Origin: Thiodubiliella sp900128405 | GTDB taxonomy: Bacteria > Pseudomonadota > Gammaproteobacteria > PS1 > Pseudothioglobaceae | DNA: 64,000 nucleotides | Assembly: GCA_963682085.1 (NCBI GenBank) | Contig: OY821614.1 | Location: 1,860,001 to 1,924,000 of the forward strand | Direction of reading: 5' to 3' | In this document: one piece after another, positions 1 through 7,170 of the stretch | How positions within the stretch are numbered: position 1 is the stretch's first letter | Layout of the letters: every line of letters starts with the position of its first letter | Translations under genes and position numbers: made by a program | The notes under the pieces: model-generated | The model's input: only the letters and a program-made list of their open reading frames with translations | The model's database searches: none | What the model was told of the DNA's origin: nothing

Positions 1-735
1 ACGCCATTTAAAGTAATTTTGATCAATTACAAAAACACTCTGCCCCTCCATTTGTTGTCGGGTTACAAAATTAACATCGTTTTCTTCAATGGTATCCAGC
101 CGAACAAAGGCAACCTGACCATTAAAAAGATCTATGTGAATGCAAATAGATGTATCACCACATTCCTTGTAAACCCTACGAGCCTCCCTGACTTTGTGTT
201 CTTTTATGTCGTTTGTACCTTGAAAACCAGATTGAACTTCAATTCTAACTTTTTTATCGTTTATTTTAATTTGAAAATCAGCTTTTGAGCTTCTTTTAAA
301 TGTTTCGATATTTTTTAAATCATCATCACCGATTTTTTTTACAGAGTCTTTAGATATATCAAATATTATCGAAAATGCTGGGATAAAATATTCAGCTATT
401 GAATACCCCCTTAACCAGGAAAATAAAACTGTCTCAGGTCTTCTACCTTGATTGTTTAGTTTTGGCAATAGTCCATTTTCTTTAATAATTTTATACGGGT
501 CTTCAACATTGTCCTCAAAAAATTTGTCTAACGCCAATTGTTTATAAGAATTATCAGCAATACCATTAATTTTCTTAAGTATTTTTCTAAGTCTTTCGTT
601 TAGGCTATCTATGTAATCAAAGTCTACTCCAGGTATTATATCCTTTCCACCAAGAAAATTTTTTGCCTTATTTTGGCTTGTAAATCCAATAGAATCCCTG
701 TATTTTTTAAAATAATCCGCTGGATTTTCGTTCAT
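1..735 (-). CDS. Partial unknown gene, nuclease-like motif (3' end outside window)
   Basis: An open frame runs leftward from an ATG at 735 to the window edge, 245 codons with no stop, so the C-terminus is missing. AAAGG lies about 6 nt before the ATG. I do not recognise the family. Around residues 155-175 a charged strand followed by IEVQSGFQG (Asp...Glu-x-Gln) could be a PD-(D/E)XK-type nuclease core with Gln in place of the final Lys, as in BglII-like restriction enzymes. That is inference from one motif. A methyltransferase just outside the left edge would support a restriction role. Confidence 0.6.
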   Translation of the reverse strand, partial: MNENPADYFKKYRDSIGFTSQNKAKNFLGGKDIIPGVDFDYIDSLNERLRKILKKINGIADNSYKQLALDKFFEDNVEDPYKIIKENGLLPKLNNQGRRPETVLFSWLRGYSIAEYFIPAFSIIFDISKDSVKKIGDDDLKNIETFKRSSKADFQIKINDKKVRIEVQSGFQGTNDIKEHKVREARRVYKECGDTSICIHIDLFNGQVAFVRLDTIEENDVNFVTRQQMEGQSVFVIDQNYFKWR

Positions 736-825
736 ATTATGCCTTTTATTTATTTATTGTTATAACTGCCTAGTATTCTACCTTACCTTGCTAAAAAAAC
801 CGATTTATTGACAGAGAGCAACAAA

Positions 826-1389
826 TTATTTATAGATTGTTGTTGGAGTAATTATTGCATCAAGTGGCACATCCCATTTTTTGACTGTTAATTTATCTAT
901 TTTTTGACAATCAAATGCCAGACCTATTAATTTTGGATGGGTGTGTTTTTGGTGTTTTTTGAAGGCAAGGGTGCGGTCGTAAAAGCCACCGCCCATGCCT
1001 AAGCGATTTTTTTGTTCGTCAAAACCAACGAGTGGCATAAAAATAATGTCCAATTGCTTGGCGGTTAATATTTCAGTGGCAGTGGGTTCGTTGATGCCAA
1101 ATTTATTTTTTGTAAATTTTTCACCAAGTTTTGCAAATTTAAGTTTTTTATCATTTAATATTGGAAGATAAACTCTAATGCCCTCATTTTTTAAGAAGTC
1201 TTTTATATGCTCTGGATTTATTTCCCCGTCATTTGCTAAATATAGGGCAACTTTTTGCCCATTTTGAAAATTTGATATTTGCTGTGCTTGGGGCAATAAG
1301 CATTCGGCAAATTTCGCCTGCTCACTTATTGAGAGTGCATTTCTTTGTTTGCGAAGTGATTGTCTGAGTGTGTTCATAAATAAACGCAT
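826..1389 (-). CDS. fau: 5-formyltetrahydrofolate cyclo-ligase
   Basis: Converts 5-formyl-THF to 5,10-methenyl-THF with ATP in cytosolic folate metabolism. The diagnostic motif GMGGGFYDRT is at residues 131-140, a basic N-terminal segment (LRKQRNALS) matches the family, and the C-terminal DVPLDAIITP strand is present. Length 187 aa is normal. Met5 (1377) is an equally good start. It sits directly downstream of the 6S RNA gene on the same strand, the classic ssrS-fau (ygfA) arrangement of gammaproteobacteria, so it is probably co-transcribed with 6S RNA. Confidence 0.93.
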   Translation of the reverse strand: MRLFMNTLRQSLRKQRNALSISEQAKFAECLLPQAQQISNFQNGQKVALYLANDGEINPEHIKDFLKNEGIRVYLPILNDKKLKFAKLGEKFTKNKFGINEPTATEILTAKQLDIIFMPLVGFDEQKNRLGMGGGFYDRTLAFKKHQKHTHPKLIGLAFDCQKIDKLTVKKWDVPLDAIITPTTIYK

Positions 1390-1401
1390 TTGTGAATTTG
1401 G

Positions 1402-1604
1402 GTCTATTATGTCACCATTAGCAAAAACCTGAACCAGTAAGGTTCAAGGCGGAAAGTCGAGAATTACCGCAGGCTTCCCGCTTCCAACACTACACAGAAA
1501 GTTTCTGAAAGTGCAAGGCGGGCTTGCTCAATAGCAATCCATCTCATATCCTATTTATTTATTTATCGGCTCAGGAGAGAGTGCCAACCATGAACATAAT
1601 AGAC
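1402..1604 (-). ncRNA. ssrS: 6S RNA (ssrS), RNA polymerase sigma-70 regulator
   Basis: Not protein-coding. The minus strand starts GTCTATTATG (1604-1595) and ends CATAATAGAC (1411-1402), a perfect 10-bp closing stem about 200 nt apart. The 5' arm contains CTCCTGAGCCGATA (about 1579-1566), almost identical to E. coli 6S RNA. The 3' arm contains CCTTGAACC...GGTTCA (about 1450-1430), matching the 3' hairpin of E. coli 6S. The location immediately upstream of fau is the conserved ssrS position. 6S RNA mimics an open promoter and sequesters sigma-70 holoenzyme. The ends are inferred from the stem. Confidence 0.88.
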
Positions 1605-1611
1605 GATTGCT

Positions 1612-1617
1612 ATTATA
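1612..1617 (-). promoter_or_regulatory. -10 box of the 6S RNA promoter
   Basis: TATAAT on the minus strand, 7 nt upstream of the first base of the predicted 6S closing stem, which places the start near 1604-1605. No clear -35 hexamer is seen at the right distance (CGCTCT around 1635-1640). Confidence 0.6.
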
Positions 1618-1674
1618 GACTTATGCCGTTGTATAGAGCGTAAAATTCAACACATTATTTTTTTAGGGTGTGCC

Positions 1675-3054
1675 ATGGATTCAACTGATTTTTCTTCATT
1701 AAGTTTACAGCCTGATTTACTCAAAAATCTCAGTAGCTTAGGTTATGAATCAATGACCCCTATTCAAGCATTAAGTTTGCCTATTATTTTGTCAGGCAAA
1801 GATGTTATTGGACAGGGTAAAACGGGTTCTGGAAAAACGGCAGCCTTTGGCTTAGGCTTGTTGCAGAAACTAGATGCCACTTCATTTAAGGCACAATCAC
1901 TGGTTTTATGTCCAACGCGTGAATTGGCAGACCAAGTGGCAAGTGAAATCCGCAAACTCGCTAGAGCCATTCACAATATTAAAGTGCTAACACTGTGTGG
2001 TGGCACCCCTTTTGGGCCACAAATCGGCTCATTAGAACACGGCACGCACATTGTCGTCGGCACTCCGGGGCGTATTGAGGAGCATTTACGCAAAGGCACT
2101 CTTAAATTGAATCATATCAAGACGCTGGTGCTAGATGAGGCAGATAGAATGCTGGATATGGGTTTTCAAGATACCATTGACCAGATTATTGAAAAAATCC
2201 CCAGCCATCGCCAAACCTTATTATTTAGCGCCACCTACCCCGATGAAATCGCCTCTATTGCCAATAGAGTTATGCAAAATCCCGCCGTAGTTGAAGCACC
2301 TTCTACTGCTGAAGAATCAACCATTAAGCAATATTTCCATTCAACCAATACAGACGATGAACGCATGACCGCCTTGCGATTATTATTGGCAAAACACCAG
2401 CCTGAATCTGCCTTGGTATTTTGTAACACCAAAAACGACACCCAAGATGTGGCTGATGAATTGGCTTATTATAAATTCTATGCCATTTCCATTCACGGCG
2501 ATTTAGACCAACGAGAACGCGACCAAGCACTTATTCGCTTCTCCAACGGTAGCGTTTCCGTATTAGTAGCAACTGATGTAGCGGCACGAGGATTAGACAT
2601 TGATGATTTAGATATGGTCATCAACTTCAACATTGCCCACGACCCAGAAATACACACCCATCGCATCGGACGCACAGGCAGAGCAGGAAAACACGGCATT
2701 GCCTGTACCCTTTACAACGACAGAGAAACCCACAAATTAAACGCCTTAAACATCGATTTATCAAGTTGCAACGACCCATTACCAAGTGATAATTATTTAA
2801 ACAAACCCCTTAAAAAACCAATTATGACCACCCTAAAAATTGACGGCGGTAAAAAACAAAAACTCCGCCCCGGCGACATCGTTGGCGGATTAACAGGCAA
2901 AGACGGCATCCCCGGCGACAAAATTGGTAAGATTAATGTCAATAGCAACTGGTCGTATGTCGCTATTAACTCAGAATTAGTTAAAACCGCACTAAAAAAA
3001 ATCCAAAATGACAAGCTTAAAGGCAAAACCTTTAGAGTTCGGATTTTGTCTTAG
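1675..3054 (+). CDS. dbpA: DEAD-box RNA helicase DbpA
   Basis: ATP-dependent RNA helicase acting on 23S rRNA in 50S assembly. Walker A GQGKTGSGKT is at residues 46-55, the Q motif is in SMTPIQ, DEAD is at 154-157, SAT follows in LLFSAT, and motif VI is HRIGRTGRAG. The last 75 residues (GGKKQKLRPGDIVGGLTG onward) are the DbpA-type RRM that binds 23S hairpin 92, which separates it from RhlE/SrmB types. Length 459 aa matches E. coli DbpA. It is a single gene followed by a strong terminator. A second DEAD helicase (deaD) lies at 44.6-46.4 kb. Confidence 0.94.
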   Translation: MDSTDFSSLSLQPDLLKNLSSLGYESMTPIQALSLPIILSGKDVIGQGKTGSGKTAAFGLGLLQKLDATSFKAQSLVLCPTRELADQVASEIRKLARAIHNIKVLTLCGGTPFGPQIGSLEHGTHIVVGTPGRIEEHLRKGTLKLNHIKTLVLDEADRMLDMGFQDTIDQIIEKIPSHRQTLLFSATYPDEIASIANRVMQNPAVVEAPSTAEESTIKQYFHSTNTDDERMTALRLLLAKHQPESALVFCNTKNDTQDVADELAYYKFYAISIHGDLDQRERDQALIRFSNGSVSVLVATDVAARGLDIDDLDMVINFNIAHDPEIHTHRIGRTGRAGKHGIACTLYNDRETHKLNALNIDLSSCNDPLPSDNYLNKPLKKPIMTTLKIDGGKKQKLRPGDIVGGLTGKDGIPGDKIGKINVNSNWSYVAINSELVKTALKKIQNDKLKGKTFRVRILS

Positions 3055-3209
3055 GTTTTTATTTGCCCAATGTCAAGGGCTATCTTAAGCAAAACATCAA
3101 GCTTAGAAAAACAATTAAAAGGCAAATTCGTGACAAACTTATGGCAAAAGATGACGATTTAAATCAAGGTGGGGAATTATGGAAACTCAACCTATGACAG
3201 TGCATTAAA

Positions 3210-3232
3210 AATGCTCGCTAAATGCGAGCATT
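3210..3232. terminator. Rho-independent terminator between dbpA and a convergent gene
   Basis: Perfect 9-bp stem AATGCTCGC/GCGAGCATT with a 5-nt loop, T-rich on the right side (CTTATTTT). It lies between convergent genes and may serve both. The 155 bases between dbpA and the stem hold only a 44-codon open tail in the dbpA+1 frame without a convincing start. Confidence 0.8.
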
Positions 3233-3262
3233 CTTATTTTGATCTTAGTGCCTTGTTATATT

Positions 3263-3988
3263 TTATTCTCCAATAAAGCTTAGCATTGACATTGCCACTT
3301 TAATAAAAAGGTCTACTCCTGGAATAAATAGTAGTAAGTATCCAATTGTTGATAAAACTACGCATATTGACAACCATCCGCGCCTTTGCCGATTGCCATA
3401 GTGAAATGACTCTTTGAGTATTGACCTTAACAGCCCACCATGTGTTTTTGTTGCTTTTCCCCAATCAGCATATCGCCTAATATCTTTCCATTCCTCATTG
3501 GTGTTAGCCGCATCTGCGAATCTATCCCATTCACTATCGTGGTATGTTCCTTCTATACTAATAGAACCCTTCTTTTGAATATTCCCATGCATTTGCGAGA
3601 AATCACCGTATGTAAAATATTCCAATCCCGTGCGTGTATATTCGACGAGACTTTTTCCAAAACGAAAAATATATGGCTTCCTTATTTTATATAAAAAATT
3701 ACTAATACCTAGAAACAAAAGACCAAAGTATAGGAAACGGAGCCTATGAACTCCTAGAAGACCCCACTGTATTTCAGTTAATCGTGAAAATACAAGCGAC
3801 TCACTAACGCTGTCATTAAATAATATTAAGTAGCCAACTATTGGGAAAAACAATGAGAATCGCGGTATCCAGCCATCTATGTATAAAGTCCAATCGGCCC
3901 AACCATAGTTGTATCTAAATTCCGTCCATTTCCTTTTTATACGATTATAAGCGGTTGGCTGACATGATTTGTTATGGTTTTTCTTCAT
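3263..3988 (-). CDS. Unknown membrane protein
   Basis: 241 aa with three hydrophobic stretches: about residues 45-60 (FSLFFPIVGYLILF), 85-103 (LRFLYFGLLFLGISNFLY) and 205-235 (GWLSICVVLSTIGYLLLFIPGVDL region). Between the second and third is a soluble segment of about 100 aa rich in Trp, Asp and Arg. I recognise no family. It starts inside the end of the upstream 117-aa gene (17-bp overlap), so the two are almost certainly translated together. An inner-membrane location is inferred from hydrophobicity alone. Confidence 0.7.
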   Translation of the reverse strand: MKKNHNKSCQPTAYNRIKRKWTEFRYNYGWADWTLYIDGWIPRFSLFFPIVGYLILFNDSVSESLVFSRLTEIQWGLLGVHRLRFLYFGLLFLGISNFLYKIRKPYIFRFGKSLVEYTRTGLEYFTYGDFSQMHGNIQKKGSISIEGTYHDSEWDRFADAANTNEEWKDIRRYADWGKATKTHGGLLRSILKESFHYGNRQRRGWLSICVVLSTIGYLLLFIPGVDLFIKVAMSMLSFIGE

Positions 3989-4325
3989 TTGCTTTTTTAA
4001 AATCTTCTATTTGTGGCTTAATAGCAGACCAATCATATTTAAAGATTTCTTCATGTATTGAGTCTATTTCCTTCTTTGTCATTTCTAGTTTGTGCCCAGG
4101 AATTCCTGTTGCCTTCAAGACAACAAGCTCTGCTAAAGGAAGGTAACCTTCTTTTTCACATAATTTCATAATTGGATCTAAAGATTTTCCTACACCTCTA
4201 GTGTTCAGGCCATCAAGTATATCTGCCACTTCTCCGTAAGTATAAATCTTATGGTTTTGTGCGGCAGAAGTAAGTAACTCCCAAATTTCCATTGTATGTT
4301 GATATTGTTTCATTGTTTTCTCCAA
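3972..4325 (-). CDS. Small unknown protein with a winged-helix-like region
   Basis: 117 aa. The segment IYTYGEVADIL...LPLAELVVLKATGIPG resembles the helix-turn-helix part of alkyltransferase-like proteins and of small hypothetical proteins near restriction and defence loci. The PCHR-type active-site Cys of methylguanine methyltransferases is absent, so a repair-enzyme role is not supported. Met5 is an alternative start. Its end overlaps the start of the membrane-protein gene downstream by 17 bp, suggesting a two-gene unit. Function unknown. Confidence 0.65.
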   Translation of the reverse strand: MEKTMKQYQHTMEIWELLTSAAQNHKIYTYGEVADILDGLNTRGVGKSLDPIMKLCEKEGYLPLAELVVLKATGIPGHKLEMTKKEIDSIHEEIFKYDWSAIKPQIEDFKKANEEKP

Positions 4326-4460
4326 AAACCCTCAATTAAGAAAAACACCAAAGTGTGAAGGTCTTTGCTCTTTAGTGCTTGGTTAAATATCAAGTGATAA
4401 CAAATGAGAGATTGACGCTAAAAGAGCCAATCGGTGTTTTTTTTAATATTTAACTAATAT

Positions 4461-4505
4461 TAGCAAAAAATTATAACAGAAAGCAAATCAATTGGTTAAT
4501 AAATG
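4461..4505. repeat. 45-bp direct repeat, copy 1
   Basis: Shares AGCAAAAAATTATAACAGAA, AGCAAATCAATTG and AATAAATG with a second copy at 5461-5505, about 42 of 45 positions identical and exactly 1000 bp away. It lies just downstream of the PAP2-like gene. Confidence 0.8.
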
Positions 4506-4553
4506 GAATAACCCTTATTCTTTTTTGCTGGTTATTTTTTTTGTGTTTAGGTA

Positions 4554-5351
4554 TTACCATCTTGCGATTATATTAATGCCGTAATATTCATTGCCAATGA
4601 GGGGGATAAAAGAGATTTTTGTTGCTTTATTATTGTTTGTGTCAAAAACAGATCCTACGGATTCATACGCCATTTGCCAGCCGAGTATTGCTTGATTGGT
4701 GTAGTGTCTATTGTCGTTTACTCTTGACCAAGCTGCGAGGCTGGATGCGGCATAAGATGCGTATTTGATGAATTTATTATCGTTCATTCGTGCTAAAGTT
4801 AAGAAGGGAACGGCACCCACGAATGCGTGTCCGCTTACGCCATTGTTGTCGTTGAGAGGCCTCCATTTAGAGCCGTTTGATTCATTGGGTCTTGAGGCAC
4901 CTGTAAGTTTTTGCATCATCCACATAGTGGGTAGGCCTACGGTGTAAGCTCTTGCTGAGTTTAATCCCCAGTTGCCAATTTTAGAGTCTGAATCGAGGTA
5001 GCGTGCACTGCTTGCTAATATGGAAATAGGCAGTAAATATGCACCTTCACCGAAAAGTTTAGCGGTTTTTGAGTAACGGTCTGTTTTATTGCTGCGTACT
5101 TTATCTTGATACCAGTTTTGGAGGTTTTCATCCATTTTTGAATTTGCTATAATGCCCATTGATAGAAATCCAATGCCCATTCTTGTGAGGCGATCTGTAG
5201 AATAAAAATTACTATAATCATTTGCTATCTTGGTGCCAATAGAGATTTCCTCCAATGCAGATGCTTGATGAATGGAAAACAAACTTGCGAATGTGAAAAT
5301 AAGGATAAACCCCCTTGTTTTGTTTTTTTTTGCTTTGTTTTCTGTTCTCAT
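4554..5351 (-). CDS. Secreted PAP2-superfamily phosphatase-like protein with altered active site
   Basis: 265 aa. A basic N-terminus plus hydrophobic stretch and ASALE (residues about 14-33) look like a signal peptide. PAP2 landmarks are TGASRP (150-155), GVSGHAF (171-177) and SRVNDNRHYTNQ (209-220). Against the family consensus KX6RP / PSGH / SRX5HX3D, the first Lys is one residue out of place, the Pro before SGH is replaced, and the final Asp is Gln220. It may be a divergent lipid phosphatase or a catalytically changed homologue. The gene stands alone between two copies of a 45-bp repeat. Confidence 0.75.
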   Translation of the reverse strand: MRTENKAKKNKTRGFILIFTFASLFSIHQASALEEISIGTKIANDYSNFYSTDRLTRMGIGFLSMGIIANSKMDENLQNWYQDKVRSNKTDRYSKTAKLFGEGAYLLPISILASSARYLDSDSKIGNWGLNSARAYTVGLPTMWMMQKLTGASRPNESNGSKWRPLNDNNGVSGHAFVGAVPFLTLARMNDNKFIKYASYAASSLAAWSRVNDNRHYTNQAILGWQMAYESVGSVFDTNNNKATKISFIPLIGNEYYGINIIARW

Positions 5352-5760
5352 TACGATTTTATCCTTGTTTGATTTGTTAAGTAATTTATGAATTGTATTT
5401 TCGTTTTTGAAATATTACGAGCGAATTTGGCTGATATTAGTGGCTATTAGGTGTTAATACCAGCAAAAAATTATAACAGAAAGCAAATCAATTGCTCAAT
5501 AAATGCGTGAAATAATCCGTTGTGGGAATGCTGAGCAAAAATATGGCAAAAAGTTTGAGTAAGGGGTGTTTGAATGGATAAAAATGTTGCCAATTGGTAT
5601 CTATATTTTTAAGTAGGGGTTTGGGGCTAAAGGTAAAAAAAGTGGTATTGATTTTTCTAATTAGTTTTGTGTTATTAAAAAAAAATATTTAAAAAATAAT
5701 AATAGATACATTTAAATAGGTTAAAATTCCCGCTTTTATAAATCATAAAGGTCTAACAAA
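5352..5760. other. Gene-poor AT-rich spacer
   Basis: About 410 bases between divergent genes. It holds the second 45-bp repeat and, just before the lipoprotein gene, a strongly AT-rich tract ending CATAAAGGTCTAACAAAATG, where AAAGG probably acts as ribosome binding site about 10 nt before the ATG. No small open frame or RNA gene was recognised. Confidence 0.5.
5461..5505. repeat. 45-bp direct repeat, copy 2
   Basis: Second copy of the element at 4461-4505, same orientation. It lies upstream of the start of the PAP2-like gene, so the two copies bracket that gene. Confidence 0.8.
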
Positions 5761-6627
5761 ATGAGCAAAATTATTCAAATAACGCTAGTTGTATTTTTTC
5801 TATATGGATGTACAACAACGCCAACAACAACACCAACAACAAAGGTAACAACAGCAAAGGCAACAACAAAGCTAACAACAACGCCAAAGACGCAAAAAAA
5901 ATATTCAGATAATGAAGGTTTATTTTTTCAAATTGAAAAATACAAATCAATTGAAGATTATCGTAACGCTTGTTTAGTGCTTAACAAAATTGAAAATAAG
6001 TATAAAAAGTTATTAAAAGAAGAAATGTCAGACCCACGGTATGACTTAGCGAAAAAAGACTATGAGAGATTTGGTTGTGACTCGCGTAATCTTATCGAAA
6101 TTCCAGGAAAATGGGAAAATAGAGTGATTAAATTACAATCAGATAAGGCGGAAAACAATCGTTTTGTTGTCTTTGATGGTCAGGTATTTAGCAGTAATAT
6201 GCAGGAATATATAGATAAGAATCATAGTATTTTTATGCATGTATTTATTCCTCCCCTAGATTTGTTTAATAATAAGCAATTAAAGTCAAAAATGTTTTTT
6301 ACATATCATAACTATATTACAGATAAAAGCCTTCAATATAATTCCTATCAAGCGCTTAAAAATTCAGAATTAAAGATAGCACTTGATGAAAACAAAAAAC
6401 CTATGGAAAGAAAAGGAATTTATCGGGGCAATAGTTATTATGAGGTAGAGGTTAAGGGTAAAGATGCGTTCTATATGAAATTTTTATCATTAGAGTGTAA
6501 AGAGAACCGCGCTGACTGTCTAGTTAAATATCAAGTTTATAATTACCGTGCAAAAAACTTTAAAGAATTGCGAGATGCTTATAAGAAAAACATTGGAAAT
6601 TATAAATTCAAAGGGTTTAGCAAGTAA
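5761..6627 (+). CDS. Thr-rich lipoprotein of unknown function
   Basis: 288 aa. Residues 1-17 form a lipoprotein signal with lipobox LYGC (Cys17). Residues 18-43 are nearly all Thr, Pro, Lys and Ala, encoded by a run of ACN codons (5809-5890), which looks like an extended surface linker. The rest is a charged, Tyr/Lys-rich soluble domain with several Cys pairs (for example CKENRADC). I recognise no domain. It is alone on its strand, and its very AT-rich codon use resembles the accessory genes nearby rather than purH. Confidence 0.75.
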   Translation: MSKIIQITLVVFFLYGCTTTPTTTPTTKVTTAKATTKLTTTPKTQKKYSDNEGLFFQIEKYKSIEDYRNACLVLNKIENKYKKLLKEEMSDPRYDLAKKDYERFGCDSRNLIEIPGKWENRVIKLQSDKAENNRFVVFDGQVFSSNMQEYIDKNHSIFMHVFIPPLDLFNNKQLKSKMFFTYHNYITDKSLQYNSYQALKNSELKIALDENKKPMERKGIYRGNSYYEVEVKGKDAFYMKFLSLECKENRADCLVKYQVYNYRAKNFKELRDAYKKNIGNYKFKGFSK

Positions 6628-6747
6628 TGAAATAGAAGGGTTGTTTAACAACGCATCCTTGTAAACTATTTATTGGTCTTAAAATCTGAAATAAGAGGGG
6701 TTGACAATAGGCCTTGCTCATTGTCTTTTTAGAACTCGGATTTTGCC

Positions 6748-7170
6748 TTAATTTGTAGGGTTGTCTTTAAGTTCTTGAATGCTAAAGTCTTCCCAATTTT
6801 CAGTATCATAAGTAATTTGAAAGCCGTGTAATCTTTGTGAAACTTGCACTTTGGTTTCATCAGGTAATTGCCAGACTCGGTTGCATTCGGTGGTGCCTTG
6901 AATGTCCATGAAATTGTTTACTCGGATAACATCTTTTTTACTGAGCTCTAAATTGGTAAAAGTGGTAATAACTTCGTTGACAAACTCAGGTTTTGCCAAA
7001 TTGTAATAACCCATTTTTTCATATTTTCTGACTGTTTTAATGCACCCTTGTATGTGTGTCTTTACTTTGTCAATATCATAATATTCTTGAGTAACGGATT
7101 CAACGGTATTGTCGTCATTGAGAATGACTGTTGTTACCTCTGGGAAGGCTTTAATTTTTTCGATGCTCAT
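6748..7170 (-). CDS. Unknown small cytosolic protein downstream of purH
   Basis: 140 aa, acidic, no signal peptide or membrane segment, no family recognised. Its ATG directly abuts the purH stop codon (7170/7171), so it is very likely translated from the purH transcript. The N-terminal half mixes short strands and a helix (DIDKVKTHIQGCIKTVRKYE); the C-terminus ends in a Glu/Asp-rich tail. Confidence 0.65.
   Translation of the reverse strand: MSIEKIKAFPEVTTVILNDDNTVESVTQEYYDIDKVKTHIQGCIKTVRKYEKMGYYNLAKPEFVNEVITTFTNLELSKKDVIRVNNFMDIQGTTECNRVWQLPDETKVQVSQRLHGFQITYDTENWEDFSIQELKDNPTN

Noticed and set aside
19..288. 89-codon plus-strand frame at the left edge
   Set aside because: It lies antisense to the longer partial minus-strand gene, which has a ribosome site and runs through the edge.
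3055..3200. 44-codon open tail after dbpA
   Set aside because: No start codon with a ribosome site and no recognisable family; may be a relic but not supportable.
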